Source: Macrosoma leucophasiata
Taxonomy: Eukaryota; Arthropoda; Insecta; Lepidoptera; Hedylidae
NCBI GenBank assembly: GCA_036365455.1
Contig: JAWQUS010000003.1
Span: forward strand, 8,390,001-8,454,000
DNA: 64,000 nucleotides
Direction: 5' to 3'
The position numbers and the translations under genes were made by a program. Numbering within the stretch: position 1 is the stretch's first letter; the number at the start of each line of letters is the position of its first letter. The notes beneath the pieces were generated by a model. That model was not told the origin of the DNA and ran no database searches. It was given only the letters and a program-made list of their open reading frames with translations. Below, piece by piece: positions 1 to 10,240 of this stretch.

Positions 1-108
1 CCCCAGCGGGCCGCTCCGGTCGCCCTAATTGGGGCCCTTACTCCCTAAATGTTATTACACTACCCTGACCCTTGCTGTCGTACCCTAAATATCGGGCCGT
101 GTAATAAT
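1..108 (-). mobile_element. MITE family M, cut by the window start
   Basis: The reverse complement matches the first half of the MITE at 48236-48447: a terminal part with the motif TTTAGGGTACGAC, then AGTGTAATAACATTTA and a GC-rich stretch around AGGGCGACCGGAGCGGCCCG. One terminal inverted repeat is present near 80-108. The other would lie outside the window. Confidence 0.7.
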
Positions 109-485
109 TCCTTAAGTTCAAGCGCATCGTTGTTAACAAACCGTCTACACTTGAATACACGTTCGATTCTCAAAGAAAGAAAATCCAAATGGATTGAAAA
201 AAACCCGTAGCTAATGACGGTTTTAATGTTATAGGTAGTTGTTTTTGCTCACTGAGCTTTTTCGTTTGTGAGCCTAACATAATACTATTATCAAAGCCAC
301 AAAGGCTTTGCTTGCCTTCGATATATTTTAACGTAAACAATATTTTGTCCTAACGATAGAGTAAGCAATTCGGCCAAAGGTCAAATGTGTTATTCTGTAT
401 GATGATATGATTGATATAAAAAAATCCAAACTCTTTCATAGGAAAGTCACTCCAAGGATTTATATTGTAACAATACTTATTTTTA
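109..485. other. AT-rich stretch, nothing recognised
   Basis: No convincing open frame, repeat family or structural RNA was seen. Composition is AT-rich with short A and T runs. Confidence 0.5.
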
Positions 486-528
486 TTGGTGATAGAGCTC
501 CAGTGACGGAGCTCGCGGGAGTAGGCAC
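486..528 (+). repeat. Repeat A head fragment
   Basis: Matches the first 45 bases of the A-tailed repeat A consensus (full copy at 40258-40544), with the motif GAGCTCCAGTGACGGAGCTC, then stops abruptly. Confidence 0.8.
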
Positions 529-692
529 TTTTTTAACCTCCCTTATCCGTTAAGTTGTTTTTTTTTCTCGCACACTTCCTCGTACGAGTCCTCCAAAAAG
601 TCTTATAAAATATTGTGAGCTTGTGATTTTCTTTTTGATAAAGTGATCAGTTTGTGAAATATTAATCATTGACGTGCCAATTTTTTATTTTA

Positions 693-893
693 ATTTTTTA
701 TTCATGTAACGAAGGTGGCAAGCAAGCATGCAGTTGACATGTATGTTAAGTGATGTCTGCAACCTATAGACATCTACACAAGAACCGGAGGTCAAAATGC
801 AGATGTGTTGCCACCCCTGAGAACTCAGCTGGTATGTCTCTGTGATAGTTATTACAGGGCCATGCATGACCGCCAAGTGGCCCCACCTTCTAC
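693..893 (-). repeat. Repeat A copy, diverged
   Basis: The reverse-complement order of repeat A is kept: T run, ATGTAACGAAGGTGGCAAGC, GTTAAGTGATGTCTGCA, then the stretch matching the bases around the ATTACAGGGCC motif. The head of the element is lost beyond about 893. Confidence 0.75.
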
Positions 894-1082
894 GAACTAT
901 ATGGTTGTATTGCACCGGGCGCATTACCACATTATTACTAATCTTTGTCATAGAGATTTGAAAAATCTCTCTGAACAGTTAGGTATCCCTCGACTAAGTG
1001 ATCGAAGCTGTGACCTCAACAAAACATAACAACCATTACGTGATTGAGACAGTATCGTTAATTCGTACAGATATGCATATTA

Positions 1083-1402
1083 TTATGCGTCAAGCAACAT
1101 AGGCCACCGGCAGCCGCGGCGGGCCGGAGGGGAGTAGCCATAGCGTTTATTTCCGATGCAAAACAGTCTGTCATATTTTGGAGAACTACACACACACTAC
1201 AAAAATCGTCGTGATACACACACACACACTACAAAAATCGTCTATTACTACGAAACTCACACCTTGACTTTAACAAACAATATAAACATTTTCACGCGCA
1301 CATTTAAACATCTGGGCGAAAGGTACACATGTAGTTGTACTTTGACAGAGGGGAAAGCCTGCATATGGCTACTCCCCTCCCATGTTGCTCTATGTTATGC
1401 GT
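1083..1402. mobile_element. hAT-type MITE with 8-bp target duplication
   Basis: The element proper is 1091-1394 (304 bp). It is flanked by identical 8-bp direct repeats TTATGCGT at 1083-1090 and 1395-1402. The ends are inverted: CAAGCAACATAGG on the left, and CATAGAGCAACATGGG when the right end is reverse complemented, followed by the shared GGGGAGTAGCCAT block. No transposase is encoded. The inside contains two (AC)n blocks and a duplicated CACTACAAAAATCGT motif. The 8-bp duplication and CA-starting ends fit the hAT superfamily; that assignment is inference. A second copy lies at 39159-39794. Confidence 0.85.
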
Positions 1403-1427
1403 AAAACAAACAAATGGAATATCTTTT

Positions 1428-1693
1428 ACTGGTAGAGTTTCAGTGTAGGAGCTCAAGGGTGACTGCATTACCTAATTTCTGCCGCCGAATTGATAAGAGC
1501 CGCACTATCGTGTTCCGGTTAAAAGGTAATGTATGGCCCCGTAATAACTGCCACAGAGACTTAATAACTAAGGTCTCAGAGGTGGCAACGCATTGTCTCT
1601 TAACCTGCAGTCATCACATAACATCAATGTAGCCCACATTGATGTGTGCTACATTAAGCATGCTTGGTTGCCAACTTCATCACATAAAAAAAA
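1428..1693 (+). repeat. Repeat A copy, full length but diverged
   Basis: Runs from ACTGGTAGAG through ACTATCGTGTTCCGGTT and GGTCTCAGAGGTGGCAACGC to TTCATCACATAAAAAAA. Near 1625-1655 the segment ACATCAATGT is followed by its inverted copy ACATTGATGT, a small rearrangement not present in other copies. Confidence 0.85.
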
Positions 1694-2115
1694 TATTCTG
1701 AAAGCTGTCAGCGTTATTTTCTCTCTAGCGAATATTTCGATCAAAGCCGCGGCCGCGGTACAAACGGTCCGGGGCACTAAATCTGCAAAACTCGACTTAG
1801 TACATCTACTCACAGTTTGACGTGTTACCAAAAAAATTTAGGCCAAATAATCGTGTCAGCTACACTGGCCCGTATAGAAGCGAATGTTTTTATTATTGCA
1901 TAATCTTTATGCAGTATTCAGCCATGTTTTTTGTGACTATCCGCATTATCCGCTGAATTTGTTAATTTGTGCAATTACACAACGTAATTGCATTTTAAAT
2001 GAAAATTGTGCAATACAACTGATAGATAAGGCTTCAATCTGGTTTAAAAGCTTAGTTGTCGCCTTGACATTATTAAAAAAAATATTTCCGCTGTTAGTTT
2101 CAAGCGTATTGCAAC

Positions 2116-2199
2116 TTTTTTTTTTTTTTTTTTTTTATGTAATGGAAGTGGTAAACAAGCATGCAGTTCACATTGATGTTAAGTGATGACTGCAGCCTA
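2116..2199 (-). repeat. Repeat A tail fragment
   Basis: Holds the T run and the last ~65 bases of the repeat (ATGTAATGGAAGTGGTAAAC to GATGACTGCAGCCTA), so only the A-tailed end of the element is present. This is the expected shape of a 5'-truncated retroposed copy. Confidence 0.85.
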
Positions 2200-2206
2200 T
2201 TTTTTT

Positions 2207-2265
2207 TTATTTTTCGCAATAATACATGCGAGTGAACTTTAGAAATTTAAGAAAAGAAAAATACC
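2207..2265 (-). repeat. Fragment of the unit that carries tRNA-like sequences
   Basis: TTTTTCGCAATAATACATGCGAGTGAAC resembles the flank of the tRNA-bearing units at 6.5-7.6 kb and the fragment at 42966-43040. The tRNA-like part is missing. Similarity was judged by eye. Confidence 0.45.
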
Positions 2266-2589
2266 CCAAAACCAAGTAAGAATGTATGTAAACAAAGCAA
2301 TAGTTTACCTACTTCAGACGCAAAGCAAGACTAGAACTAAAGTCGCAAATGACGGTTGCAATAGTATAATTCTTCCCCAAAATGGATTACAGTGAACCCT
2401 AAATCATTGTTAGTCGTGTATTAATGATATCCAGTGTGGGTATAAGTATAAGATTTTATCTCTACCACGTCCAAATAATTGCGATATAACACCTTCTGTC
2501 GTCGTACTCTTTTTTACTTACCGAATTAGTTGTAGAACGTCTTTGTTATGGAACTTTGTTATTGTGTTTGCTTTTGGGTAAACAGAGCT

Positions 2590-2800
2590 GTAGTTGCAGA
2601 GGCCCAGGTAGACCAAGGCTGACCTACCATGACCAAATAGGTCGAGTTCTGTTTGATGGTACGGTCAAAAATCTTAGGAACGGGCGTGCATGTATGAAGA
2701 TAATGATGAAGGTAGATGAGGCACGAGAGGTATGTCAGGACCAGGATATCTAGCGCTTTACACTATCTGACTACCCCGTTAGGGACCTGGCGTGAAGATA
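2590..2800 (+). pseudogene. LINE reverse transcriptase C-terminal remnant
   Basis: The plus strand reads a short decayed frame (GRPRLTYHDQIGRVL, RNGRACMKIMMKVDEAREVC) up to a stop at 2751-2753. The sequence then continues out of frame through a block equivalent to WR.TLSDYPV and the motif CTACCCCGTTAGGGACCTGG. This is the C-terminal tail and 3' end of an endonuclease/reverse-transcriptase LINE of RTE-like type that is common in moths. Related tails are at 13970-14178 and 48525-48622, and the upstream part of the same protein region is at 33680-33945 on the other strand. No catalytic part is present. Family placement is from recall of the conserved RNRRACM.R...V.EAREVC.DR pattern. Confidence 0.65.
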
Positions 2801-3473
2801 CATTTTAGAGCTGTAGTTTTGTCCTGTTAATTTATTGTATTTTCAAGAATGAAGAAATCATAAGTAGATGTATATCTAACGTGAATAAAAAGGTGGTTTT
2901 GTTATTTTATCACGAAGGATATCACAGAATCATTACGTACTACAGTTTAAAGTTTCTATCTTCACAACACTTCTAGGGCACAAATCGTGATGCCTTTAAC
3001 GCTGTCGCAACCACTTGACATTCATTATAGTGCGGTTTGCGGAGGCAACACAAACAATGACGCGTTTTGAATCGCTTTACATTTCATCTGACTCGGATAA
3101 ATGGGAGGTGGTATAGGTTCCACCTGACGAGACAATGTCTATAGAAGAAAAGAAAAGTTTGATCACACTATCGCTCTTTTACTTATTATGTATATATGTA
3201 ACAATTTTTTTTATTATGTTAATTGTAAATGAAAGAAAAGCTAATGGCATCCTTATGAAAATGAAACTCTTACAAAAAAATATGAATATTTTCTCAAAAT
3301 GGAAATACAATTTACGAAGTTCAGTTATTACACAATATAAGAATTCTATTATAATACATATAATTCTAGGATTCGGGAGCCGATAAAGGTGATCGAATCA
3401 CAAGACAAAGTTGGAACCTGTGACCTCAGGATAACCATTACTAATTCCCATTTATTTATTATGCCAACCATTA
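2801..3473. other. AT-rich stretch, nothing recognised
   Basis: Contains one 83-codon open frame (3135-3386) that is very rich in Ile, Leu, Lys and Asn and has a chance hydrophobic run. No homology was recognised and no splice context is visible. Confidence 0.5.
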
Positions 3474-3633
3474 GTAATTTCCGGCACAGAAGCCTAACAC
3501 CTTAGGCCTCAGGAGTGGTAACGCATCTGCATTTTGACCTTGGTCTTTGAGTTGGTGTCTATAGGCTGCAGTCATCACTTAACATTAATGTGAACTGCAA
3601 GCTTGTTTGCCACTTCCATTACATAAAAAAAAA
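3474..3633 (+). repeat. Repeat A, 5'-truncated
   Basis: Starts at TAATTTCCGGCACAGA and keeps the rest of the element to CCATTACATAAAAAAAAA. Close to consensus. Confidence 0.9.
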
Positions 3634-4034
3634 CCAATGCAGCCGCTTTAACACTATGCTACCGAAGTCCCAAAACAATTCAGTAGCTTATTGGTAAAAC
3701 GGACTTGACCGGAGTCAAATTTTCCTATCCACCTTTACCTGACTATCGCTTTTTGTGATATTGAAGAAAACTGTCAAAATTAGAGAAGAATGTGAAATGT
3801 TACAATAACTTTACCAAATATCGTGGTGCAACCCAGGCTTAAAATACATTGCCAGTTCAAATATGACTTTTAAAATGACTAACTTTGTCTTGCGTCTTAG
3901 ATACATAGACGTCCTAGACTTTTTGGTAGGAAACTCTCAAAATAATTTTAAAAAAAGAGCGCTAAGTTTTTGCCAAGTTTAAAGGCGTGTAGTGTTCTTT
4001 TCAGTTATTGCTGCATTTTTTAATTATGTTGTAA

Positions 4035-4325
4035 AAAAATTGGTGGCATTTTGTTTAACATACCTAGACTTATTACAGTGCCCGTGTAAAGTGAAATATA
4101 ATAACAGTGCGAAAACAAGGCCTTTCTGGTTGTCTTCAACTTCATTGTAAATGTGCTGGTAAAGTAGCCATCGCTTTAGTCGAATTATTGACTGTGACTC
4201 TGACTGATTTTGACTGACATTGACGGATTCTGACCTTTACGCTGCTTATATACGAAAACGAAATATCGTTTTACTTGACACTGGCAATATATGTAACAGC
4301 GATGCCATTATATTAAAAAAAAACA
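4035..4325 (+). repeat. Repeat L, A-tailed
   Basis: About 290 bases match the reverse complement of 50815-51105: TTATTACAGTGCCCGTGTA, GGTAAAGTAGCCATCGCTTT, ATATCGTTTTACTTGACACT. Both copies end in an A run (here about 4314-4323), suggesting a SINE-like retroposon. No pol III box was recognised. Confidence 0.65.
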
Positions 4326-4506
4326 ATAGCTATGTCTACGATAACGAGCTCCAATGCAAACTATTTTTTATGCTACGACGTAGCGTTCGTAGCATGTGTA
4401 GCATCAGTCCATTTATCGTCCGCTACGCAGAGATATGCTTCGTGTGAGAGAGAATTCTTTATTTTTACAGATATGTAAGGAACCCACTGCAGCATCACTT
4501 AGGTCA

Positions 4507-4982
4507 TCCAGATATGCTGCAAACCTATTTTATATGCATATTTATAATCTTGAGAATATATTATATCCACTATGTGTTGTTGCCAATCAAAATTTGGCTG
4601 CAAGTATTTTTTTTATATTTTTTGTTTTGGGTATGTTTTTTTATTATTTTATCAATAAAATATCGTTTACCTCACGGCAATATGTAAAAAATCACGGCTG
4701 CCGTTGCGCACTTGGCCGCCCCCCCCCCTTTTTTTCATTCGGCCCCGATAACTTTTTACGTCTATATCGTACATGTATTATTTCCATATCAAATTAAAGC
4801 TATTTTTTTCTCATCATTATGATACACGGGCGTCAAATTAAATTGGCCGCAATTAAGAGTTGCTGGCTGTTAAAGATAAAAAAAAATACTTGTGGCCAAA
4901 TTTTGATTGGCAACCAAGTGGATATATACCTGTTCTCTAAATTATAAATATGCATAAAAATTAGGTTTGCAGCATATCTGGA
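4507..4982. mobile_element. Element with ~107-bp terminal inverted repeats
   Basis: The left arm (about 4507-4614) starts TCCAGATATGCTGCAAACCT. The right arm (about 4876-4982) reads the same inward from the other end, with roughly 85 percent identity by eye. Both arms carry GCCAATCAAAATTTGG. The ~260-bp centre has a C9-T7 run and no coding frame of note. Length and arms fit a non-autonomous DNA transposon or fold-back element. No clear target duplication was found, so the superfamily is unknown. Confidence 0.75.
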
Positions 4983-6390
4983 CGAACGAAATGATTCTGC
5001 GGTGGGAACCTAACCTAAGAGATATGACAAAAATAAATAATATTACCTACCCGTATTTTATTCATCCGTTCTTTTTTTTCGCCAGTCGCCATATCATTTT
5101 CTTGAAGCGTGTCTGTATCATGTACATAAAACCGATGGTAGCCAGTGTGTAATAAATTTCGCTGCATATAGTTCTATCTTCATAAGGACTTTTAGACTCA
5201 CAAAACGTAAAAAACGTGTGGCCTGCTCTTAGATGGGTCATACTTTTGATGGTGATTTTCGCTAGAATTCATTTGTTTCGAAAAAGATTTTAACACGGTA
5301 AGCGCGTTACCGGACAAATATGCCCGGTAAAGGACTTCACCGCGGTGCGAACCTCAATAATTAGGTTTACCGCTGGTGGTGGTACGATATAGTGTGAGTG
5401 GAATGGAGACAAATATATATTATAGCTTTATACACCAAGCCGATCTTATTATCATAGAAAAAAATATACATAGCACTTTCGTCCTGTATGCACTAAACGA
5501 AAACACTTTGCTTTCAGTGCGTTACCGGACGAACACAACCTGTAAGTTTATGTCCTATATCGCACCAGCGGCGATGCAGTATGCGTTAGTGTAGATCTGA
5601 ACTTGATAACCGGTTACACGGTTGTCGATAATATCATGTTTGCCCGCGCTGTATTTACGTAATAAGTACGTTTGTAATTCATAACGAGGCGATCCCAAAA
5701 AAATTTGGGTTGTTTTTTGACAAAAAAATTTAAGACAGTAACATCATATCTGACATAAGCAAATATGACAATAATTTCTCTCCGGGTAAGAAAATCAAAG
5801 TTTAATATGATATAAATTCCATCACGTAGTCAAGTCATCAGGAAAAACAAAATCCCCTGGATCATGTTGGGTTTGGCAGAAGATTATTTTACTTAATAAA
5901 TATAAATAACATCGATAAATATTTGTTTTGTTTTATTAACATCACTACTTGGTCATCGACAATTTGAAAAAATTGATTCTTTAGGTGCTTCACATGATAT
6001 GTATGTCCGGTAAGACGTTTATATCTTTAAGTCAAAAATCACTTAGCCAATACTGCAACCAAGAAAAAAGCATATAATTGAAGGTTTAAAGGTAAAGACA
6101 AAAGTCAAAGAATTGACATAAAAAGAAAATTTAACGAGAAATACAGGTTTAAAAAAAATCGTGTACCGGACACATGAGCCATGTTTCACACCAAAAAAAA
6201 GTTTAGTTTATAGCAATATGGTCCTGTACCGCAACAGTTGAAATATTGTGTTTTTGAACTCCGCAGTCAACATGAGTGCTAATTACCGCGAATAGTTATG
6301 GTAATGCTTATGCTAGCAGATGACTAGCCTTCCCTATACTAAGACATATTTACTTACCTGCCTCTACTACTTTGCACTTTATTTTTACTC
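4983..6390. other. AT-rich stretch with a recurring TACCGGAC octamer
   Basis: No gene or known repeat was recognised. TACCGGAC occurs at 5308-5315, 5523-5530 and 6164-6171 and in reverse at 6005-6012. Open frames here are short and low-complexity. Confidence 0.4.
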
Positions 6391-6394
6391 TCGA

Positions 6395-6480
6395 ATGCTT
6401 TACAACCTCCCCCAAAAAGGGGAGAGACTCGTGCCCAGCAGTGGGACGTATAATGGGTTGCCGTTATTATTATTATTCTT
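6395..6480 (+). mobile_element. LINE/SINE 3' end (CCCAGCAGTGGGACG tail)
   Basis: AGAGACTCGTGCCCAGCAG followed by GGGACGTATAATGGGTTGCC and an (ATT)n tail is the typical 3' end of a moth LINE-related element. Longer copies are at 46203-46475 and 37240-37390, and a fragment is at 28395-28490. Confidence 0.6.
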
Positions 6481-6556
6481 GTTTATTATATTATTTCGCA
6501 TTAACACATGCTTGTGAAAATATATTTATTTTAAAGAAAAATGGAAAGAAAAATTT

Positions 6557-6631
6557 GACTTCAGGCAAGACTCGAACTCGCGGCCACTGGGAATCTAGTC
6601 CAGCCGCTCTTCCAACTGAGCTACCGAAGTC
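6557..6631 (-). tRNA. tRNA-like sequence, unit 1
   Basis: On the minus strand it reads GACTTCGGTAGCTCAGTTGG onward to a T arm GCGAG-TTCGAGT-CTTGC and a CTGAAGTC 3' side. An 8-bp acceptor (GACTTCGG with CTGAAGTC, one G-T), a D stem GCTC/GAGC and a T stem with one wobble are visible. The anticodon stem GCTGG/CCAGT closes a 9-base loop instead of 7. It has pol III box A and box B character but is probably not a working tRNA. Confidence 0.55.
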
Positions 6632-6852
6632 CTGCCTGATTTGTCAAATCTTCCCTTCATATTTATTGCATTGCCTTATGGTGGCAGCAGCGCCATCTAT
6701 TGCCATACTATGCTAGTTAGGCAACCGATATAAAAGACTTTGCAGTTTATTGAATATCGTACAGAAGTCGCTTTTACCCTAAATAATTGTTTATTATATT
6801 ATTTTGCATTAAAACATGCTTGTGAAAATATATTTATTTTAAAGAAAAAATT

Positions 6853-6927
6853 GACTTCAGGCGAGACTCGAACTCGCGGCCACTGGGAATCTAGTCTAGC
6901 CGCTCTTCCAACTGAGCTACCGAAGTC
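6853..6927 (-). tRNA. tRNA-like sequence, unit 2
   Basis: Same fold as unit 1, with T stem GCGAG/CTCGC fully paired. One base of the anticodon arm differs (CTGGACTAG read as CTAGACTAG), which weakens the anticodon stem. Confidence 0.55.
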
Positions 6928-7150
6928 CTGCCTGATTTGTCAAATCTTTCCTTCATATTTATTGCATTGCCTTATGGTGGCAGCAGCGCCATCTATTGGC
7001 ATACTATGCTAGTTAGGCAACCGATATTTGTAATAAACTGCAAAGTCTTTTATATCGGTTGCCTAACTAGCATAGTATGGCAATAGTAACGCTGCTGCCA
7101 CCATAAGGCAATGCAATAAATATTAAGAAAAGATTTGACAAATCAGGCAG

Positions 7151-7225
7151 GACTTCGGTAGCTCAGTTGGAAGAGCGGCTGGACTAGATTCCCAGTGGCC
7201 GCGAGTTCGAGTCTCGCCTGAAGTC
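7151..7225 (+). tRNA. tRNA-like sequence, unit 3
   Basis: The best-preserved copy: acceptor 8 bp, D stem GCTC/GAGC, anticodon arm GCTGG-9 nt-CCAGT, T arm GCGAG-TTCGAGT-CTCGC. If an A-C mismatch is allowed at the top of the loop, the loop is CTAGATT and the anticodon position reads AGA (Ser). The long variable arm of a true tRNA-Ser is absent, so it is better called a tRNA-derived repeat. Confidence 0.55.
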
Positions 7226-7452
7226 AAATTTTTCTTTCCATTTTTCTTTAAAATAAAATATATTTCAGAAGCATGTGATAGTGCGAAATAATATAATGAA
7301 CAATTATTAAGGGTAAAAGAGACTTCTGTACGATATTCAATAAACTGCAAAGTCTACGGTTGCCTAACTAGCACAGTATGGCAATAGATGGCGCTGCTGC
7401 CATCATAAGGCAATGCAATAAATGTGAAGGAAAGATTTGACAAATCAGGCAG

Positions 7453-7527
7453 GACTTTGGTAGCTCAGTTGGAAGAGCGGCTGGACTAGATTCCTAGTGG
7501 CCGCGAGTTCAAGTCTCGCCTGAAGTC
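7453..7527 (+). tRNA. tRNA-like sequence, unit 4, decayed
   Basis: As unit 3, but box B is changed (GTTCAAG for GTTCGAG), the acceptor has GACTTTGG, and the anticodon arm has TTCCTAGT for TTCCCAGT. Confidence 0.5.
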
Positions 7528-7563
7528 AAATTTTTCTTTCCATTTTTCTTTAAAATAAATATA

Positions 7564-8534
7564 TTATTATTCTGTAAAACCTCTAGCAAATTACATATTT
7601 TTACTACAAACACATAATAAAATCTACTTGTTGCTAAATAGCAATGACTGCCGTACTTTGGTTAGACGAATATGTACAATTCTCTTATTTCTGGCACTAC
7701 GAAAAATATATTTCGTCTTATGTGATCAAACTTAACATTGATTTAATTGTTTACCGTTTCCGTTAAAGAGAACAAATCTATGTTTATTTGTAAACCTGTT
7801 AAAAATGATGGTCGTTACACTTTTTAATCACGCATTTTTAGTTCAATACATAATTGAAATGTTTTCTATTTTAATATACTAATTCATAATTCAAGCGTTT
7901 AATAAAAACTTTCAAATACTGTTAATTGATTTTATCAAACTCTTCTTACCGGAGGAGAAGAGCTTCATTTACCACTATTAGAACAATTCATATTGTTCGA
8001 GTACACAAAGAATGTGAATTCCACATTCAACCAAAACTTACAACTACAGGACATTACTAGTTAGAATTTCTTAAATTTTGTACAATTTACACTAAAATAA
8101 AGTGAAACGCCGTACGTCCCAACATGATAGAGTAGGCGAACTGGGCAATGTATCCCCCAGGGGCAGACAGCTGCCGAGAACTCTGCAACCTAGAAGGACA
8201 TATTCGGGACTATTCTTAACACTGAAAGTGTCCTTTTATTGCTTTTGTTAAAGCCTTTTAAGATTTAAGAGCGGGCGAATTTAGTATCAGTACCGCAATA
8301 AAATACGACTGTCGACGTATCATGCAATTCTCGGCAAATGAGAATATTCTAAGTTTTGCCTTAAGTACCTAAAAGTAGCAATAACTACGTCTTATAATAA
8401 TAACCCATTCTCTGTCCAATTTCAAACACAATATCTTGAACAATGCAAATTCTCACATTTGATTCATGGGACTGGGAACCTGTTAATATTTATCGATGTC
8501 TGCTAATTTGTGACATCTATTGACATGTGTACTA
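7564..8534. other. AT-rich stretch, nothing recognised
   Basis: No frame, repeat family or RNA was recognised. A short GC-richer patch near 8110-8200 is unexplained. Confidence 0.45.
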
Positions 8535-8674
8535 AAGTATTTACCTCGACACTCGACGTTTCGGCCGTAATGCAACGGCCGTGGTCACGAGTAGACTGAC
8601 CGTAGACTGTCAGTCTACTCGTGACCACGGCCGTTGCATTACGGCCGAAACGTCGAGTGTCGAGGTAAATACTT
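8535..8674. repeat. Perfect inverted repeat, 66-bp arms, 8-nt spacer
   Basis: 8535-8600 and 8609-8674 are exact reverse complements over all 66 positions, with spacer CGTAGACT. The arms are GC-rich for this window (CGACGTTTCGGCCG, CAACGGCCGTGGTCACGAG). No coding frame. The outermost bases are AAGTATTTACC and its complement. It could be a fold-back transposon, a sister-strand inversion product, or a source of hairpin RNA. Confidence 0.95.
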
Positions 8675-8846
8675 CGATTAAAATAGTACGCGATTAAGTC
8701 CCGTTTACAATATAAAAATATGAATACAAATCGTGAAAGTTTAAAACAATTAATGTGTACTAAAATAGGTGAAGTGGATTCACCGCATCAATTCTGGTTT
8801 AGATACAATATAGTGCAAATCAGATCGCATAACATTTGCTAAAAAA

Positions 8847-9130
8847 AGGTCTGGCCAAACCGTCAGCGCGACGTTTAGCAGTTGTAATGTACCATGACCC
8901 TATCACCCATCCCGCCCAGCGTGATGGTATCCGTCGCGCCACACCGCCGCCGCTCTAATAAGTACAATTCAGAACCGGCGGGGCGAGATGGACCGGGACG
9001 GGACGCAAGCGGCACGCCAACGCTTTGTGTTGTATGGTTTACGTATGTAGTGGTCGCGCTGCCGGCGGAGCGTATCCGCAGTGCGAACGCTACCGCCACG
9101 CCACGCCTCGCTGACTGTCTAACCAAACCT
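8847..9130. mobile_element. GC-rich MITE with ~22-bp imperfect inverted ends
   Basis: The left end is AGGTCTGGCCAAACCGTCAG and the right end, reverse complemented, is AGGTTTGGTTAGACAGTCAG (15 of 20 identical), each followed by CG. The 284-bp body is markedly GC-rich compared with its flanks and has open frames on both strands that look like composition artefacts. Superfamily not assigned. Confidence 0.7.
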
Positions 9131-9537
9131 TTAAAAATTACTGTCTCTCTTCCTGTTGCGTAATTCTTGTCTTTTTTGTCAAATTCCTAAACGGTTAGAA
9201 ATTACGGTTAAAAATATTTTTTGCGCAAATGCTCAAATGTCAACTTTAATTGTTAAGAGAAGCGCGCAAGCCTTGCTGCTGTGTGTTGGTTCTTTGCTTT
9301 TAGTTTATTTATAATTAATATGCCTAGTAAATTGCTTCTTCCCTAATAAAAATCTTTCATTACGCTATTAAAGTTTCACAGGAAACACCAACGCTTTTTT
9401 TTGTTCCTTAATGTAAAACGTAAAAGGGCAATTCCACCAATGCGTCGAACTGTGCGGCATTATTATGCACAGCGTGCGATCCAAATGTTTATCCTTGACG
9501 ACACTTCGAACAAAGAACGCACTTAAAAAACGTAATA

Positions 9538-9803
9538 TCACGCCCTTAATCCCTGAAGGGGTAGGCAGAGTTAGTGTATGAATTCAAGTATACATGCAAA
9601 CACCCACGATTTGTCGGTTACGTTTTGGCCCAGGTGGCGAGCCTGTTGACATCTCCGGGCACATTACCAAACTTCGAGGTACTGCGAAACTTCCCGAAAA
9701 TGGATAAAATCCCAATGGAACTGTACATAAAGGGTTGTACATCGTTATCTTTGATAGTCCCCGACCCAGAAATCAAACCCAGGACCCCAGTGTAGTAGCA
9801 GTG
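9538..9803 (-). mobile_element. tRNA-derived SINE, family C
   Basis: Reverse complement of the family seen in full at 39345-39654. The plus strand begins at the SINE 3' end (ACGCCCTTAATCCCTGAAGG, the complement of a CCTTCAGGG tail motif) and ends near the tRNA-like head with GACCCAGAAATCAAACCCAG, a decayed box B. Confidence 0.8.
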
Positions 9804-10068
9804 GTCGGAAAAAAACACAAGATTATATTCCTTGCTCCGTAATTTTGAAGTTGATACGCCTTTTGAATTGCAAATTAAAGTCAAGGCTGTTTAGTATTCT
9901 ATCTATTGTTTAGCTGCAAACCTAAGATCTTAAATCCCAGCTTTGATGTACAAACTTCGTTAATCATTACGCGTTCCTAAAACGAGTTAAGTGTAAGTTC
10001 TGCCATGTCGTGAGAAAGAAAGCGATTATGATACAACATATAACATTTCATTTGTAATAATTTCATCC
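9804..10068. other. Nothing recognised
   Basis: AT-rich sequence without recognisable features. Confidence 0.4.
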
Positions 10069-10240
10069 TACTACTATTATAAAGGCGAAAGTTTGTAAGT
10101 ATGGATGTATGGATGTTTGTTACTCTTTCACGTAAAAACTACTGAATGGATTTGAATGAAACTTTACCACAATATAGCTTATACATCAGAATAACACATA
10201 GGCTATAGCTTATACATCAGAATAACACATAGGCTACAAT
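10069..10240 (+). mobile_element. Helitron-like repeat fragment with internal tandem copy
   Basis: CTACTACTATTATAAAGGCG, GTATGGATGTTTGTTACTC and GAATGGATTTGAATGAAAC are typical of the short non-autonomous rolling-circle repeats spread through moth genomes. A block beginning ATAGCTTATACATCAG and ending ACACATAGGCT is repeated in tandem (about 10182-10208 and 10206-10235). Confidence 0.5.

Larger units (their letters stand above)
6479..7563. repeat. Four tRNA-bearing units in a two-plus-two inverted array
   Basis: Units of about 300 bp lie at 6479-6788 and 6789-7030 (minus) and at 7034-7333 and 7334-7563 (plus). Each has the tRNA-like block, a flank with GGTGGCAGCAGCGCCATCTA (or its complement) and a flank with the TTTAAAATAAA motif. 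The two pairs meet at 7016-7062, where GGCAACCGATAT faces ATATCGGTTGCC. The unit junctions differ slightly, so the array grew by more than one event. Confidence 0.85.

Noticed and set aside
6557..7527. Four working tRNA genes
   Set aside because: Enlarged anticodon loop, ambiguous anticodon, 8-bp acceptor and embedded in a 300-bp repeat; called tRNA-like only.
8875..9163. Overlapping 83- and 89-codon frames on both strands
   Set aside because: Both fall inside a GC-rich MITE with inverted ends; frames are a by-product of few AT-rich stops.
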